A stretch of 64,000 nucleotides of DNA from Mediterraneibacter glycyrrhizinilyticus (GCF_015560805.1 NZ_JADMSO010000001.1:248001-312000); one strand, 5' to 3'. Numbered from the stretch's first letter, positions 25,959 to 34,442 are shown. Translations and numbers: made by a program. The notes: generated by a model from the sequence alone, not told the origin.

Positions 25959-27287
25959 ATGACAGGAATCACATTTGTGAATACGCCGGGATATTATTAT
26001 TCCATTTCTTACTTTTTGGCGGCGATGCTCGTGATCGCCACGAACCGGAAACGAATCGGCAGGAGCCAGCGGCTAGTGGTACATGGCGCTTTTTTTGTGG
26101 CGATCGTCGGCTTTATGGCGGTGACGGACGGTGTGAGACAGGCATTGTTTCTTCCGTGTATGATCGTGTCTATTTCACTTCTTTTGCTTTATATCTATGT
26201 ATGCTGTGAATTTAAGCTGACGGAAGCCGGATATTATTGTGCGAGGGCATTCATTACCGGCGAATTTGCGGCTTCTCTGTGCTGGCAGATTTATTTTTAC
26301 CTGTTAAAAATATTTCCGCAGATCATCGATACGGCAACCGGAAGATGGATACAGCTTGGGGTGGCTTATCTGTTTATTTTCGGAGGGATTTACTGGCTTG
26401 AAAGACATTTTCAAAAAGAAGTGGAGATTGTGAACATCAATCGCAGGGAACTGATCACCGTGATCATTATGAGCGCCTCGGTATTTGCGGTGAGCAATCT
26501 CAGTTACCTGAACCAGAACGCGTTGTTCAGCAGCCGATTTGCAGGGGAAATGTTTACCATTCGGACCCTTGTGGATCTGAGTGGAATGGCAATGCTGTAT
26601 GCTTATCATATTCAGGTCAGAGAGCTGCAGATGAAGTTTGAGGTAGACACGTTGCAGAACATTCTGGAGATGCAGTATAAGAATTATCAGCTGTCACAGG
26701 AAAGTATCGACATTGTCAATCAGAAGTACCATGATCTGAAACATCAGATCGCCCTTTTGAAAGTGGAGGCAAACAGTGAAAAATCCACCCGTTATCTGGA
26801 ACAAATGGAGCAGGAGATCAAGTCCTATGAGGCGCAGAATAAGACCGGGAATAAAGTGCTGGATGCCGTGCTGACGAGCAAGAGCCTGTATTGCCAGAAT
26901 AAGGGGATCGGGCTGACCTGTGTGGCGGACGGAACTTTGTTGAATTTTATTGCGGAGATGGATATCAGCGCTCTTTTCGGAAATATTCTGGACAATGCGA
27001 TCGAGAGCGTGGAAAAGTTAGAGAAACCGGAAAAACGACTGATCCATCTGTATGTGGCGCAGCAGAAAAATTTCCTGCGTATCAAGGTGGAAAATTATTG
27101 CGAAGAGAAGATCGTGTTCAAAAACGGCATACCGCAGACGACAAAAAAGGATAAGCAGTTTCACGGATTTGGAATGAAGAGTATTCAAACGACGGTGCGG
27201 AAGTATAACGGTTCTGTCACAGCCGGGATCCACGATAACTGGTTCGAACTGCGGATCTTGATCCCGCTCGTAAAGAGAGCTGGCTGA
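25959..27287 (+). CDS. Sensor histidine kinase with GHKL ATPase domain (AgrC-like)
   Basis: 442 residues. About six hydrophobic segments fill residues 5-215, followed by a dimerisation helix with the phosphorylated His in NQKYHDLKHQIALLK (H258) and a GHKL ATPase domain with the N box LFGNILDNAIESVEKL and G box FHGFGMKSIQTTV. This matches the AgrC/ComD class that partners LytTR regulators. It starts directly after the regulator stop codon, so the pair is one operon. No autoinducer peptide gene of the AgrD kind or AgrB protease is seen nearby. Confidence 0.92.
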   Translation: MTGITFVNTPGYYYSISYFLAAMLVIATNRKRIGRSQRLVVHGAFFVAIVGFMAVTDGVRQALFLPCMIVSISLLLLYIYVCCEFKLTEAGYYCARAFITGEFAASLCWQIYFYLLKIFPQIIDTATGRWIQLGVAYLFIFGGIYWLERHFQKEVEIVNINRRELITVIIMSASVFAVSNLSYLNQNALFSSRFAGEMFTIRTLVDLSGMAMLYAYHIQVRELQMKFEVDTLQNILEMQYKNYQLSQESIDIVNQKYHDLKHQIALLKVEANSEKSTRYLEQMEQEIKSYEAQNKTGNKVLDAVLTSKSLYCQNKGIGLTCVADGTLLNFIAEMDISALFGNILDNAIESVEKLEKPEKRLIHLYVAQQKNFLRIKVENYCEEKIVFKNGIPQTTKKDKQFHGFGMKSIQTTVRKYNGSVTAGIHDNWFELRILIPLVKRAG

Positions 27288-27310
27288 GGGAAGAAAGCGT
27301 TGAAAGAAAA

Positions 27311-27562
27311 GTGGATTTATTTGACCTGTGGGAGTACAATTCTTATGTTGTACATTCCCAGTTATATATTGCGGCAAAAGATCGTAAAAAATCACCGGAG
27401 GTCTTACGAGCAATGTTCACGTCGCTCACAAAAAAATGGGAGATCGATCAGTCGCCGTTATATCGGCATATTGAGAAAAAAGAAGTCGATCAGGCATTTG
27501 GGGGAGAGCTTCAAAAATTAATTATTCAGTCGCTCCGGACAGATGAAGAAATGCAGTTTTAG
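27311..27562 (+). CDS. Small hypothetical protein
   Basis: An 83-codon frame from GTG after the kinase gene, reading VDLFDLWEYNSYVVHSQLYI and continuing with a helical, charged composition (RKKSPEVLRAMFTSLTKKWEID). The amino acid make-up looks protein-like, but there is no good ribosome site and the frame stays open upstream into the end of the kinase gene in a different frame. It may be a genuine small third member of the operon or the leftover C-terminus of a degraded gene. No family recognised. A terminator follows at 27592. Confidence 0.4.
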   Translation: MDLFDLWEYNSYVVHSQLYIAAKDRKKSPEVLRAMFTSLTKKWEIDQSPLYRHIEKKEVDQAFGGELQKLIIQSLRTDEEMQF

Positions 27563-27591
27563 AGAATAGATAAGCGTCTGAATAAAGAAAC

Positions 27592-27620
27592 CAGGGGAGT
27601 CGAAAGACACCCCTGATTTT
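27592..27620. terminator. Terminator between convergent units
   Basis: CAGGGG-a-GTC-GAAA-GAC-a-CCCCTG with a GAAA tetraloop and ATTTTAT after it on the plus strand; the minus strand has TTTCTTTATTC. It probably serves both the two-component unit and the minus-strand symporter gene. Confidence 0.7.
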
Positions 27621-27622
27621 AT

Positions 27623-29038
27623 CTAAATAGAACGTTTTTTTAGAAACAAAAGATCTTTAAATTCATCTAAAGAAATATTCTGTCCCGTTCTTTTTAATTG
27701 TAATGCTTGCAGTACTTCGGAATAACGTTTTTTTGTTAAAGGATTTGTTGCCATGGTAATGATGGAGAGCAGTAAGCACACAGAGGTTCCGATGACAAAT
27801 ATATTTTGAAATCCCTCGAGTGTACTTATGCTCTGCACCGATGCCAGCGGATCATAACCGACATAGTCAATCACCATACCTAAAATACTTACACCGATGG
27901 CGGCAGCTATTTTTTGAGATACCGTTGCCATAGAATAAAATAAGCCCTCTCGTCTCTCGCCGCTGACCAGTTCGTCCACCTCTACGCAATCGGAGATCAT
28001 AGAATAAATCACCTGATACAGTGCGTTTAAACCTACGACAAGAATACTGGTCATAATGATCGGTGCCATTGTAGATCCTGTTTTCAGGAAAAATAATGGG
28101 AAGATGATCATACAAAGCAGCCAGATTCCCATTGAAATAATCCATGAGGTCACTTTTGAATATTTTGTGGACCAGTGATCGATCGGAAACACCCAGAACA
28201 ATGCGACGATCCACATAATGATATTCACGAGAGACACTTGTGTGTCGTTTAAATTTAAGTTGTAGGTTAAATAATATACCAGGACTCCGAGGAAAATTGC
28301 CTGTGCCAAAATAGCAAATATAAAGGCAATTGTTAAGTGGAGAAATGGTTTGTTACGAAAAGGACCCTCGATCATCTCTTTGACCGAATATGATTTTTTT
28401 ACGGATATATTTTGATTTTCGTATCCCTCGCTGGCTTTATAACCGATCAAAATACTGATCGTACAAATAAATCCGAATAATGCAAAACATACGGACCAGG
28501 CTTGTCTCATACCTCCGACAACAGGTTCTAAAAAGGCGGTATAAGTCATGATCCCTCCGCCTATTGCTACTCCGATGATCGCCCAAAAAGTTCGGATCGT
28601 GGCTAATTTACTTCTCAGATCGTAGTCGTCAGTGACCTCTCCGCTTAGAGATGTATAAGGAACATCAATCAAAGTCTGAAATGTATAAAATAATAAAGCG
28701 ACGACGATAAAATAAATTTTTTGCCGAGATTCAACAAAATCCCATGTAGTAAACAGAAGCCAGGTTACAACTCCGAAAGGAACAGCGCAGGTAAGCAGAA
28801 AAGGTCTTCTCCGTCCCTTTTTTGGATCCCTGTTATCGGAAAGAATACCAACCAACGGATCTGTAACCGCATCCCATAAAGTACCGATTGTCATGATGAG
28901 CCCGGCAAAGCTTCCGGATAATCCAACGACATTTGTAAAAAAATACAACCCATATGTCGTGAACATTGTAAATGTAAAAAGGGTAGCCAGCCCCGGAAGT
29001 CCATATGCGATCGCTCTTGCAGGTGACATCCTTTTCAT
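27623..29038 (-). CDS. GPH-family symporter, last gene of the MerR-linked operon
   Basis: 471 residues with about twelve membrane segments. Family marks are YGLPGLATLFTFTMFTTYGLYFFTNVVGL, the loop DPLVGILSDNRDPKKGRRRPFLL and DVPYTSLSGEVTDDYDLRSKLATIRTFWAIIG. Its substrate should be the compound handled by the cyclase-family hydrolase and dehydrogenase of this operon. It begins one base after the stop of the YczE-like gene. Codon use, like the rest of the operon, is more AT-rich than the flanking glycoside genes, which hints at separate acquisition. Confidence 0.9.
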   Translation of the reverse strand: MKRMSPARAIAYGLPGLATLFTFTMFTTYGLYFFTNVVGLSGSFAGLIMTIGTLWDAVTDPLVGILSDNRDPKKGRRRPFLLTCAVPFGVVTWLLFTTWDFVESRQKIYFIVVALLFYTFQTLIDVPYTSLSGEVTDDYDLRSKLATIRTFWAIIGVAIGGGIMTYTAFLEPVVGGMRQAWSVCFALFGFICTISILIGYKASEGYENQNISVKKSYSVKEMIEGPFRNKPFLHLTIAFIFAILAQAIFLGVLVYYLTYNLNLNDTQVSLVNIIMWIVALFWVFPIDHWSTKYSKVTSWIISMGIWLLCMIIFPLFFLKTGSTMAPIIMTSILVVGLNALYQVIYSMISDCVEVDELVSGERREGLFYSMATVSQKIAAAIGVSILGMVIDYVGYDPLASVQSISTLEGFQNIFVIGTSVCLLLSIITMATNPLTKKRYSEVLQALQLKRTGQNISLDEFKDLLFLKKRSI

Positions 29039-29039
29039 G

Positions 29040-29702
29040 TTATTTGCCTTTCTTATCTTCTTTCGTCATTCCAGCCACGGCAAATGAGAATGGTTCAAAA
29101 ATTACCATTAATCTGTCTATAATCGGTCCATATGCAACCACTGCGATCAAAGTACCGATTCCCCAGGAAGATCCCAGGGCGACGCCGATCACAAATAAGA
29201 TGGCATAGGATATGATCAAACCGATACCATAACTTTTCTTAACAATATCTGCTGCTATGAAAGCGAATATATCGGATGTCTGATAACCCAAACCGATCGG
29301 AATATAATAAGCCAGAGTCACAATGATGATGGCTGAACCGAGTAAAATACACACGATTTTCAATCCAACACTCATTTCTGATGCTACCGGTAAAATTGGG
29401 TCAAGGATGCCTAACCACAGATTTTCAAAAGGACCGATCAAAAAACACCATGCAAGAGTTCCCAGGTGTACTAAATCTTTTCTTACAAAAAGGAAAACAA
29501 AGAACATGATTCCCTCAAATACGAGAGCGACCGTCCCAAATTGAACATGAAATACATTGGACAGACCGATTTCAAATGTTGTCAAAGGATCACAGCCCCA
29601 CTCCGGCCAAACTAAAAGCGCAACGCCTAGTGCACAAATAAAAATAGATGGAATAATGGCAAGCAGCCGTCTTGTATAACTCCATATTTTTTTCAGATCC
29701 AT
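29040..29702 (-). CDS. YczE/YitT-like integral membrane protein
   Basis: 220 residues with about five or six hydrophobic helices. The N-terminal IIPSIFICALGVALLVWPEWGCDPLTTFEIGL and the later IPIGLGYQTSDIFAF resemble the YczE/YyaS/YitT group of membrane proteins, whose function is unknown. The start at 29702 overlaps the stop of the cyclase gene by one base (TAATG), and GGGAGGAAG lies just upstream, so translation is coupled. A slightly longer frame begins inside that ribosome site and is rejected. A role in moving a product or ion across the membrane is a guess. Confidence 0.72.
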   Translation of the reverse strand: MDLKKIWSYTRRLLAIIPSIFICALGVALLVWPEWGCDPLTTFEIGLSNVFHVQFGTVALVFEGIMFFVFLFVRKDLVHLGTLAWCFLIGPFENLWLGILDPILPVASEMSVGLKIVCILLGSAIIIVTLAYYIPIGLGYQTSDIFAFIAADIVKKSYGIGLIISYAILFVIGVALGSSWGIGTLIAVVAYGPIIDRLMVIFEPFSFAVAGMTKEDKKGK

Positions 29703-30361
29703 TATTCTTCCTCCCACTGTACTGCAACTGCTCTCACCGGGGATCCGTCGCAGCCTACGATTTTCATCGGCAGTGCGATCACAAATGGATGTTCAAAGTC
29801 AATCTTGTCGAAATAAGCCCAGTTTTCTCCGATCATCAGTCTTTTTTCGGAAAACAGGTCATGTACTGGGAATTCTGTTCCGCCGGTTTGATCTGCGTTG
29901 ATCGTATCGATACCGATAAAGCGAACGCCTTTTTCAACCAGATATTTTGCAACTTCTCCATTTACATAAGGATGGTGGAAAAATTCGTCTGTTCCTCTTG
30001 TTTTATACCAGTTTGTATGGAAGAGAACGATTTTTCCGTCGGAGATTTCGTCTTTATATTCTTCAATATCTTCTAAAGTGATGGCTTCATCCGCTTTTTT
30101 GTCCGTAACGTGAATAACGACAGCTTCTCCCAGAAAGAAATCCAATTCCATTTTATCGATGGTTTCGCCTGTGTTTGAAAAATGGTAAGGCGCATCTACA
30201 TGCGATCCTGTCTGTGTTCCCATTACTAATGTAGATAAATTATATCCCTCATTTTCTAATGTGGTGGCAACAGTTACGGATGGTTCCGGATCTCCCGGAT
30301 AAATTGGTGTTTCAGCAGTAAATTCCCATGATAAATCTACGATTTTTTTAATTTTTTTCAT
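29702..30361 (-). CDS. Cyclase-family metal-dependent hydrolase (kynurenine formamidase-like)
   Basis: 219 residues, cytoplasmic. The signature GTQTGSHVDAPYHF matches the HxGTHxDxPxHF-type metal-binding motif of the cyclase family (PF04199), which includes kynurenine formamidase and isatin hydrolase. It also has YPGDPEP near the N-terminus and FIGIDTINADQTGGTEFPVH with further ligands. These enzymes open amides, lactams or lactones. The start at 30361 follows GAGGAG; an upstream in-frame ATG at 30385 overlaps the dehydrogenase end and precedes that site. The substrate is unknown; a ring-opening step before or after alcohol oxidation is plausible. Confidence 0.86.
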   Translation of the reverse strand: MKKIKKIVDLSWEFTAETPIYPGDPEPSVTVATTLENEGYNLSTLVMGTQTGSHVDAPYHFSNTGETIDKMELDFFLGEAVVIHVTDKKADEAITLEDIEEYKDEISDGKIVLFHTNWYKTRGTDEFFHHPYVNGEVAKYLVEKGVRFIGIDTINADQTGGTEFPVHDLFSEKRLMIGENWAYFDKIDFEHPFVIALPMKIVGCDGSPVRAVAVQWEEE

Positions 30362-30377
30362 GATCACACGCTCCTCT

Positions 30378-31541
30378 TTAGTCATTGTAAGCTTTTTTTA
30401 ACAGCTCTAAATAGTCTTCTTTTGTGATGGCTCTTGCATTGTCGTTTGACAAAACATTATTCGCAGATCTTTCTGCGATCGCGTCAAAATTCTCTTCTGA
30501 GATACCCTTAATATCTTTGATCGTAGGGATATTTAATTTTTTATTTAAGTCTTTTACATATTCGACTGCCTTTTGAGCGTACTGTTCATCAGACATATTT
30601 TCATCTCTTTTGATTCCGAGTGCGTTTGCAATGTCGGCAAAACGTTCCGGGCATGCCGGAATATTGAATTCCATGATATATGGCAAAAATAATGAATTGG
30701 CTACTCCGTGCGGGGTATCAAACCATGCGCCGACTGTTTCCGCAAAAGCATGAACCGCTCCGACATTGGAAGAAATGAAAGCCATACCACCGATCGTACT
30801 TGCGATCATCATATTGCGTCTAGCTTCCCTGTCTTCACCGTTATGGTAAGCTTTCTCCAGATTTTCAGCGATCATGGAAATACCTTTCAGAGCTAAAGCA
30901 TCCGTGATCGGCTGGTGAAGCTGAACGGTATATGCTTCAATACAATGTGTTAAAGCGTCTACTCCGCAGGAGGCGGTTAAAGATTTCGGCAGACCAACTG
31001 TGATTTCCGGATCGCAGATTGCCAAGGTTGGAATCATATGGATCGGATCGCCGACGGTCATCTTATATTGTCTTTTGGTGTCGGTTATTACAGCACACCA
31101 GGTGACTTCTGCACCGGTTCCGGAAGTGGACGGGATACAAATTAGCGGGAGGATATTCTTCTTTAGTTCTGTATCGCCCCATTCTACTGTTGTTTTTCCG
31201 TTTGTGACAACGGCACCGACCGCTTTTGCCTGATCCATAGAGGAACCGCCGCCTAAAGCGATCAACGCGTCTACATGATGTTTCTTGGCGAAATCAGCCA
31301 TCTCATCACAATCTTCGGCTCTCGGGTTCGGTTTGACATTCGTTAATAAGAAATTTTCGATTTTCGCATCATCTAAACTTTTTTTCAGTTTTTCATAATG
31401 TTCGGAAGATGCCAGAAACGGATCGGTAATAACCAATACTTTCTGAAAACCTAAATTCTTACATTCCTGTCCGGTTGTTTCGATCACCCCATAGCCTTCC
31501 ACGATACGGGTTGCATGAAATAAATTGTTTACATCCAACAT
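30378..31541 (-). CDS. Iron-containing alcohol dehydrogenase
   Basis: 387 residues of the group III metal-dependent dehydrogenases. NAD-binding is indicated by ALGGGSSMDQAKAVG; the metal ligands lie in ASCGVDALTHCIEAY and NVGAVHAFAETVGAWFDTPHG. The length is standard. It interconverts an alcohol and an aldehyde or ketone with NAD(H). First gene of a four-gene minus-strand operon, immediately downstream of a 19-bp-spacer promoter of MerR type. The rest of the operon (cyclase, membrane protein, symporter) suggests a dedicated catabolic or detoxification route, not general ethanol fermentation, which adhE covers. Confidence 0.92.
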   Translation of the reverse strand: MLDVNNLFHATRIVEGYGVIETTGQECKNLGFQKVLVITDPFLASSEHYEKLKKSLDDAKIENFLLTNVKPNPRAEDCDEMADFAKKHHVDALIALGGGSSMDQAKAVGAVVTNGKTTVEWGDTELKKNILPLICIPSTSGTGAEVTWCAVITDTKRQYKMTVGDPIHMIPTLAICDPEITVGLPKSLTASCGVDALTHCIEAYTVQLHQPITDALALKGISMIAENLEKAYHNGEDREARRNMMIASTIGGMAFISSNVGAVHAFAETVGAWFDTPHGVANSLFLPYIMEFNIPACPERFADIANALGIKRDENMSDEQYAQKAVEYVKDLNKKLNIPTIKDIKGISEENFDAIAERSANNVLSNDNARAITKEDYLELLKKAYND

Positions 31542-31573
31542 ATTTTTTCACTCCTTTTATGTTTCTGACAATC

Positions 31574-31604
31574 ATTATATGATATATTGTAACTATATGG
31601 TCAA
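31574..31604 (-). promoter_or_regulatory. MerR-type promoter with 19-bp spacer
   Basis: On the minus strand TTGACC (31604-31599), a 19-bp spacer and a perfect TATAAT (31579-31574). The spacer holds ATATAGTTACAATATAT, an imperfect palindrome. Overlong spacers with a central palindrome are the hallmark of promoters activated by DNA distortion by MerR-family proteins, and such a gene lies divergently next door. Confidence 0.75.
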
Positions 31605-31648
31605 GCCTGATTGTTAAAAAATTATTTTATGTGAGGAAGGAGTCAATT

Positions 31649-32479
31649 ATGTATGAAAATCTGTTAAGTCCGAATGAATTTGCGAATATTTCTGGGATTT
31701 CGAGACAGACATTAATTTTTTATGAACGAAAGAATGTGTTTAAGCCTATATTAAAGAATGAAAAAGGGTTTCGTTTTTATAGTTTAGAGCAATTAGATGT
31801 TATAGTTACTATACAGGGATTGCAGACAATCGGTCTGTCACTTCGCGAGATCCAGGATTATATAGAAAATAGAAACGCGGAATTAATTTATGAACTTTAC
31901 AGCAGCAAACTGATACCTTTGAAGCAAACTGTTCAAAAATATAATCGAATGATCGAAATGATGAATGTCAAACTTGAACTGATCAAAAAAGCAAAATCTG
32001 TGTTGTTGGATACGATTTATCTTGAATACAGACCGGCAATTCAGATTATTAAAAGTAAAGAGATTCCGCTCGATGCGAGTGATACGATTCAGTACAAAAT
32101 ATTAGGCGAGCACATGGAATACCGCAAGGTGAAAGATTATAGTCTGGGGCATGCCGTAGCCGGAATCGTGGATTGGAAAAGAGCGATAGAAAGTATGACG
32201 GACAAAACACAGTATCGATATTATTATACAATTCTTCCGTCGAGTCATGAGGAGACGGATTATAGTGTGATTGAGAGTGGAACGTATATCGTTATTTATC
32301 ATAAGGGACCGTATAATCAAACGTATGAGATTTATCCGAAAATTATAGAGTATGTGAAAGAAAACCATTTTGAAATAGAATCTATGCTTTATGAAGAAAG
32401 TTTGATCGATGAGACAACAGAATCAGATCCCAATAATTATATTACCCAGATATCGGTCAGGATAAAAGAAATTTTTTAA
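31649..32479 (+). CDS. MerR-family regulator with GyrI-like effector domain
   Basis: 276 residues. Residues 5-75 form the MerR winged helix (LLSPNEFANISGISRQTLIFYERKNVFKP, RFYSLEQLDVIVTIQGLQTIGLSLREI), followed by a coiled coil (KLIPLKQTVQKYNRMIEMMNVKLELIKKA) and a C-terminal GyrI/AraC-E-like ligand pocket (residues 120-276), as in BmrR/BltR multidrug sensors. The start at 31649 has GAGGAAGGAG upstream. It is transcribed away from the dehydrogenase/cyclase operon whose promoter has the MerR architecture, so it very likely activates that operon in response to a small organic molecule. Confidence 0.9.
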   Translation: MYENLLSPNEFANISGISRQTLIFYERKNVFKPILKNEKGFRFYSLEQLDVIVTIQGLQTIGLSLREIQDYIENRNAELIYELYSSKLIPLKQTVQKYNRMIEMMNVKLELIKKAKSVLLDTIYLEYRPAIQIIKSKEIPLDASDTIQYKILGEHMEYRKVKDYSLGHAVAGIVDWKRAIESMTDKTQYRYYYTILPSSHEETDYSVIESGTYIVIYHKGPYNQTYEIYPKIIEYVKENHFEIESMLYEESLIDETTESDPNNYITQISVRIKEIF

Positions 32480-32483
32480 AAAA

Positions 32484-32510
32484 TTAGCACTCACCTATTG
32501 ACAGTGCTAA
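32484..32510 (+). promoter_or_regulatory. CIRCE element (HrcA operator)
   Basis: Left arm TTAGCACTC (32484-32492), nine-base spacer, right arm CAGTGCTAA (32502-32510). This is the consensus CIRCE palindrome with one mismatch in the right arm. HrcA repressor binding here would block the overlapping promoter and release it on heat shock. Confidence 0.88.
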
Positions 32511-32526
32511 TAATAAGTGTTATATT
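32498..32526 (+). promoter_or_regulatory. Heat-shock promoter of hsp20
   Basis: TTGACA (32498-32503), 17-bp spacer, TATATT (32521-32526). The -35 lies inside the CIRCE element. About 120 bp of leader separate it from the hsp20 start. Confidence 0.8.
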
Positions 32527-32650
32527 ACAACTAGAACAAAGGGAGAGGAAAAAGTTCCGAACTTTATTTGTTCCGGTAACAGAACAACACAAGGATTTAT
32601 TCCAAAGTGCTTATTATTTTCAATTGTCATTAGGAAGGGAGATATGACTT

Positions 32651-33112
32651 ATGTTAATGCCTAGTATTTTTGGAGAAAGTTTATTTGATGATTTTATGAA
32701 AGATTTTCCGTTTTATGATGATCGGGATATGAAACGGATGGAGAAGAAACTGTACGGTCATCACGCAGGTAATCTGATGAAGACCGATATCCGGGAGATG
32801 GATAATGGATTTGAACTGCTGATGGATCTTCCGGGATTTACAAAAGAAGAAGTGAAAGCGTCGCTGAAAGACGGTTATCTGACGATCACGGCGGCAAAAG
32901 GACTGGATCAGGACGAGCAGGAGGCGAAGACGGGAACCTATATCCGCCGCGAGCGTTTTGCAGGATCCTGCCAGAGAAGCTTCTATGTAGGCGAAGATAT
33001 CACAGAGGCGGATATCAAAGCAGAGTTTAAACATGGTATTCTGAAACTGTTTGTTCCGAAAAAAGAGAAACAGCCGGAAGTACCGCAGGAGAAATTTATC
33101 GCGATCGAATAG
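32651..33112 (+). CDS. Small heat shock protein, Hsp20/alpha-crystallin family
   Basis: 153 residues. The alpha-crystallin domain spans about residues 43-140 (MKTDIREMDNGFELLMDLPGFTKEEVKASLKDGYLTITA, ending with the typical AEFKHGILKLFVPKK, the G-x-L motif); the N-terminal arm begins MLMPSIFGESLFDDF. It is an ATP-independent holdase that keeps unfolding proteins soluble. Transcribed from a CIRCE-regulated promoter and followed by a zinc-finger-less DnaJ-like gene, forming a compact heat-shock unit. Confidence 0.94.
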   Translation: MLMPSIFGESLFDDFMKDFPFYDDRDMKRMEKKLYGHHAGNLMKTDIREMDNGFELLMDLPGFTKEEVKASLKDGYLTITAAKGLDQDEQEAKTGTYIRRERFAGSCQRSFYVGEDITEADIKAEFKHGILKLFVPKKEKQPEVPQEKFIAIE

Positions 33113-33126
33113 ATCGTCTGACAAAA

Positions 33127-33172
33127 GAAAGGGAACCGGAGGTTGGGAAACCAATCTCCGGTTTTCCTTTTC
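33127..33172 (+). terminator. Terminator or attenuator between hsp20 and the DnaJ-like gene
   Basis: Arms GAAAGGGAACCGGAG and CTCCGGTTTTCCTTTTC. The T tract is mixed with C, so some read-through into the co-chaperone gene 55 bp downstream is likely. Confidence 0.65.
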
Positions 33173-33226
33173 GACCGAAAGAGCGGACAAAGCAGAAAAA
33201 AGCAAGACAAAGGGGAGGTGTGAAAA

Positions 33227-34339
33227 ATGGTAGCCAAAAAAGATTATTATGAAGTGTTGGGCGTCGACCGGCACGCAGACGCGACGGCGATCAAGAAAGC
33301 GTACCGGAAGCTTGCAAAAAAATATCATCCCGATACGAATAAAGATAATCCGCAGGCGGAACAGAAATTTAAAGAGGCTTCGGAAGCGTATACGATATTA
33401 AGCGATCCGGAGAAGAAAAAATTATACGATCGGTTCGGGCATGCGGCATTTGACGGAAGCATGGGGGCAGGCGGCGCGTCCGGCGGAACCTCCTACGGAG
33501 GAACTGCTTACGACGGAGCGGACTCCGGGTTTGGAGGATTCGGAGGGTTCGGCGGCTTCGGAAACGGAAGTTTCCGAAAGGAGGGACCTGATGGCAGTTA
33601 TCAGGAATTTCATTTCGAAAGCGGAGATGCAGACGACTGGATGAACGATTTGTTTGGAGATATGTTCGGCAGCAGACGATCCGGATTCGACGGCCGTTTC
33701 CGAAGCGGATATAGCGGAAATACCGGATATGAAGGAAGCGGCAGCTATGATGGAAGCGGCGGTTACAGAGGAAGCAGAGGGCGGCAGACGTTTAGGCAGA
33801 AAGGATCGGATCTGCGGGCAGGTGTGACGATCAGCTTTGAAGAAGCTGCGTTTGGGTGCGAGAAGACGATCACATTGCGGAATCCGAACGGGACGGATCA
33901 AAGCACAGCAACGCAGACATTGAAAGTGAAAATCCCGGCAGGGATCGGGGACGGGCAGAGCGTCCGGCTCCGGGGAAAAGGAATGCCGGGAAATGGCGGC
34001 GGCGAACCGGGAGATCTTCTTTTGAAAGTTGCCATTCAGGAAAAGCCGGGATTTGAGCGGAAAGGGATGGACGTTTACACGACCGTACAGATCCCGTATA
34101 CGACGGCGGTTCTCGGCGGCGAAGCGCTTGTGCAGACATTGAGCGGAAACGTGCTCTGCAAGATCCGTGAGGGAACGCAGTCCGGAAGCCGGATTCGTTT
34201 GAAAGGAAAAGGAATCGTCTCGATGAAAGATCCGTCCGTCTATGGAGATCAGTATGTGACCGTACAGATCCGGGTTCCGAAAAATCTGACGCCGCAGGCA
34301 AAAGAAAAACTACGGGAGTTTGAAACACTGTGCCAGTGA
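33227..34339 (+). CDS. DnaJ-like co-chaperone without zinc finger (CbpA type)
   Basis: 370 residues: J domain at 4-70 with the HPD motif at 34-36 ([12 protein letters not shown]), a long Gly/Phe/Ser/Tyr-rich linker (about 75-195, with [12 protein letters not shown]), then the two beta-sandwich substrate-binding domains and a C-terminal dimerisation region ([18 protein letters not shown]). The CxxCxGxG zinc-binding repeats of true DnaJ are absent, so this is a type II (CbpA/DnaJ2) protein, which stimulates DnaK ATPase. The canonical dnaJ would lie elsewhere with hrcA-grpE-dnaK. It shares the CIRCE-controlled unit with hsp20. AGGGGAGGTG precedes the ATG. Confidence 0.92.
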   Translation: MVAKKDYYEVLGVDRHADATAIKKAYRKLAKKYHPDTNKDNPQAEQKFKEASEAYTILSDPEKKKLYDRFGHAAFDGSMGAGGASGGTSYGGTAYDGADSGFGGFGGFGGFGNGSFRKEGPDGSYQEFHFESGDADDWMNDLFGDMFGSRRSGFDGRFRSGYSGNTGYEGSGSYDGSGGYRGSRGRQTFRQKGSDLRAGVTISFEEAAFGCEKTITLRNPNGTDQSTATQTLKVKIPAGIGDGQSVRLRGKGMPGNGGGEPGDLLLKVAIQEKPGFERKGMDVYTTVQIPYTTAVLGGEALVQTLSGNVLCKIREGTQSGSRIRLKGKGIVSMKDPSVYGDQYVTVQIRVPKNLTPQAKEKLREFETLCQ

Positions 34340-34354
34340 TAAAATGGCGCATTA

Positions 34355-34419
34355 GAATACTGCATTAGAATATCACGTCAGAATACTGTATCGGAATACC
34401 GCATCAAAATACTGTTGCC
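34355..34419 (+). repeat. Five degenerate 13-bp tandem repeats
   Basis: Units GAATACTGCATTA, GAATATCACGTCA, GAATACTGTATCG, GAATACCGCATCA and AAATACTGTTGCC lie end to end between the converging DnaJ-like and AraC genes. A partial unit precedes them. Function unknown. Confidence 0.7.
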
Positions 34420-34442
34420 AATAAACGGCGGCAGCATAGCTT

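Noticed and set aside
33227-34339. Canonical dnaJ
   Set aside because: The four CxxCxGxG zinc-binding repeats are absent and no hrcA, grpE or dnaK gene is adjacent.
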